From Paenibacillus solani (GTDB lineage Bacteria; Bacillota; Bacilli; Paenibacillales; Paenibacillaceae), in assembly GCF_001277345.1 (NCBI RefSeq), contig NZ_LIUT01000001.1, positions 92,863 through 156,862 on the forward strand: a DNA stretch of 64,000 nt, given 5' to 3'. The position numbers and the translations under genes are program-made. The notes below the pieces were generated by a model that was not told the origin of the DNA, did not search any database, and saw only the letters and a list, made by a program, of their open reading frames with translations. Position 1 is the first letter of the stretch. Every line of letters begins with the position of its first letter. Shown piece after piece: positions 62,263-64,000 of this stretch.

Positions 62263-62593
62263 TTATTTTGTGACCTATACTTTTATGGCGACCTTGGATA
62301 GAGACAAGCTGAAGATTTAGAGCGATAACCAAGTGGATTGGCTTCTGTTTTTTTGATATTTTCATGATGTTATGGGTCCGTGATAAGGAAAATATACACT
62401 GTGAAGTAAGATGTTGATTTCAAGGGGATGTACTCGACTCGGGTATCCAAATATGCCACAATAGAGGACCAGGTGCACAGGAGAACTAATCCTGGCCACA
62501 GCCATGCAAGCCGCAAAACTCGCTAACAAATTTACGTTCCAATAATTTATACTTAATAAGCCAGAATATATCTAAGGAGCTGCCGAAGCCGAT

Positions 62594-63760
62594 ATGAACA
62601 AAAAAGAAGTCGCACATATACGTAAGCAATTTAAGCTAGATAACGATTTGATGAATATTTACGATATTCTTAACGTGTACATTATGAAGGAAACGAAAGA
62701 GATTTATCACTGGGAACGGCATCCCTTTGAGTTAGTGGACCGGGAGAAGCAGGAGCTGTACATGGGTAATTTCAAAAAGCTGCTGACTGGTGAATTGGAT
62801 CATAAGCTGTTTGAGCTAAAGTTTCAGAAGGATGCGGAAGATCCTTCACAGGTGCTGCTGCACCAAGCTTTGTTGACCGGAGATCCGGAGGAATGGCAGG
62901 ACCTGATGCTGCTGTTAGTGGAAAAAATGATGGCAGAGACCAACTATGAACGGGATACGGTCGTTACGTTCGTACGCGGACAGTACTACCGGCCAACGAA
63001 GGCGAGGAATGAGGAAGCCGAGGAGACTGGGAAAGACGAAGTGTTTGGACATCCGTTCATTCTATGTAGTGTGAACTCTACGGAGAAGCAGCGGAAGGCT
63101 CTCTTGTTTGACTATGTAGAGAGAGAGTATAAGTACAATATCATTGTCGATCCGATTATCAAGCTCAGTACCCCTGAGCAAGGGTTCTTTTATCCCAGTG
63201 TGACGGACAATTATTCCGACGTGAACCGGATTCTATATTGTACAGGGAAATCGAATGATCCGAATCAGTATTTCATCGAACAGGTCTTGAATGCCGAAAG
63301 AAACATGACGGCACTTGAGGAGAGAGCGATCTTCGAAGATATCGTGAGGGAAGTGGCGGGTGAACAACTCGACGCGACTACGATCGGGATGGTGTATGAG
63401 GAAATACATCAGATCATCGAAACCAACCAGGAGGAGGAAGAACCTCCGAAGCTGGATTATAAAGATTTGGAGCAAGTGCTGACGGTAAGCGGTGTAGAGA
63501 ATGTGACAGCTGAAAAAGTGGAACGAGCATTTGAGACGATTATCGACGATAGGAATTATGAACTGAAGGCCAACAGCGTAATGCCGAAATTTACGTCGAA
63601 ATCAATTAAGATCAATACGAAAGTCGCTACGATTTCGGTCAGCCCACAAGATCTAAAGTATGTGAAACAGGTGAATTATCAAGGAAGAAGATGCATCATG
63701 ATTGAGGTTGACGAAGATGCGGTAATTGAAGGCTTTACCCTCGCTACAGAGAATTTGTAG
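62594..63760 (+). CDS. DUF4317 family protein
   Basis: 388 residues, soluble and acidic. The N-terminus (MNKKEVAHIRKQFKLDNDLM, then IYDILNVYIMKETKEIYHWE) and the middle (YERDTVVTFVRGQYYRP) match my recollection of DUF4317 proteins, which are widespread in Firmicutes and have no known function. An AAGGAG lies about 14 bases before ATG 62594, farther than usual. The C-terminal part (about 290-385) is a separate small domain ending RRCIMIEVDEDAVIEGF. It stands alone. Confidence 0.8.
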   Translation: MNKKEVAHIRKQFKLDNDLMNIYDILNVYIMKETKEIYHWERHPFELVDREKQELYMGNFKKLLTGELDHKLFELKFQKDAEDPSQVLLHQALLTGDPEEWQDLMLLLVEKMMAETNYERDTVVTFVRGQYYRPTKARNEEAEETGKDEVFGHPFILCSVNSTEKQRKALLFDYVEREYKYNIIVDPIIKLSTPEQGFFYPSVTDNYSDVNRILYCTGKSNDPNQYFIEQVLNAERNMTALEERAIFEDIVREVAGEQLDATTIGMVYEEIHQIIETNQEEEEPPKLDYKDLEQVLTVSGVENVTAEKVERAFETIIDDRNYELKANSVMPKFTSKSIKINTKVATISVSPQDLKYVKQVNYQGRRCIMIEVDEDAVIEGFTLATENL

Positions 63761-63925
63761 ACTCTTTGTTGCTGCTGGTTGTTGGAGTGGCGGTCTTTAG
63801 ATTAGTTTTGAAAACTATGTGTTGAATCCCATGTGGTGGATCGCCGCTGCGGTTGGCAAGAAAGCTGAACAAGAAAGACTATCCATTCGCATAGATTGCT
63901 GGAATCATAAGGGCTATCCTTAAAG

Positions 63926-64000
63926 TGAACTGCACCCCGTCAAGTAGACAGCACAAATATTAAAAGCTACGAAGCGGCCTTTGTCCTGAATTTCATTGGA
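63926..64000. mobile_element. End of an IS3-family insertion sequence, running off the window
   Basis: TGAACTGCACCCCGTCAAGT at 63926-63945 has the TG start and CCCCGTC core seen in terminal inverted repeats of IS3-family elements. Sixteen bases beyond GTAGACAGCAC the 3' end of an orfB-like frame begins on the minus strand. The element extends past the window edge. The other terminus and the target duplication are outside. Confidence 0.65.
63967..64000 (-). CDS. IS3-family transposase OrfB, C-terminal residues only
   Basis: The minus strand ends PMKFRTKAAS and a stop at 63967-63969. IS3 OrfB proteins typically end with (L)SP..(Y/F)R.KA(A/S). Only the last ten or so codons are inside the window. 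The position just inside an IS-like terminus supports the call. Confidence 0.55.
   Translation of the reverse strand, partial: PMKFRTKAAS

Overview
The window looks like a chromosomal stretch of a Paenibacillus-type, low-to-mid GC Gram-positive bacterium. The evidence is strong GGAGG-type ribosome binding sites, consensus sigma-A promoters, U-tailed terminators, a YerB/YerC pair of Bacillales type, DUF4317 and DUF47/Pit genes, lipoboxes, and sugar ABC importers governed by a Cache-AraC regulator. The genus is an inference from protein resemblance, because no rRNA or tRNA gene is present.

Layout. 1-9.6 kb is housekeeping: the end of yerB, DUF47-Pit phosphate uptake, CorA, small secreted or membrane proteins, yerC, a CbiX-type chelatase, a DagK-type lipid kinase and an RlmD-type rRNA methyltransferase. 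9.6-18.8 kb is accessory and decaying: an IS3 remnant, a MerR/CPBP pair with a textbook operator, a duplicated and collapsed membrane-protein locus, broken CBM5/12 genes, a DUF6273 protein, lipoproteins, a WYL/VOC pair and 3'-end scars of several genes. 18.8-24.1 kb is an anaerobic module: hcp faces a two-gene fused 2-oxoacid:ferredoxin oxidoreductase, with one Fnr-type site placed exactly at -41.5 of a predicted promoter for each side.

24.1-35.9 kb is a sugar locus: LacI regulator, ABC importer, two very large phosphorylases (GH161/GH149/GH94-like and GH94) and a mutarotase-like protein. It probably imports beta-glucan oligosaccharides and cleaves them by phosphorolysis. 36.7-44.3 kb is a second sugar locus: a membrane Cache-AraC sensor-regulator, LplB/LplC-type permeases, a binding protein and a GH29 fucosidase. 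44.4-49.9 kb is mosaic: an acidic-repeat zinc-ribbon protein, a SET-type MFS exporter, a dus/XkdX scar, a possible toxin-antitoxin pair (DUF4258-like with a YgiT-type zinc finger), and a UbiE-type methyltransferase.

50-57.3 kb carries dus, a MetE-like protein, a doubly truncated ABC exporter, a TetR-regulated 14-TM MFS pump with three matching operators, and a leuA pseudogene fused to a foreign tail. 57.5-62.1 kb is a TetR-NCS1 permease-DUF917-HyuA operon, which may be an uncharacterised hydantoin or thiohydantoin catabolic system. The window ends with a DUF4317 gene and the end of an IS3-family element.

No CRISPR array, prophage, rRNA or tRNA gene was recognised. The strongest leads are the back-to-back Fnr architecture, the NCS1/DUF917/HyuA operon, the paired phosphorylases, the candidate TA pair, and the unusual density of gene 3'-end remnants.
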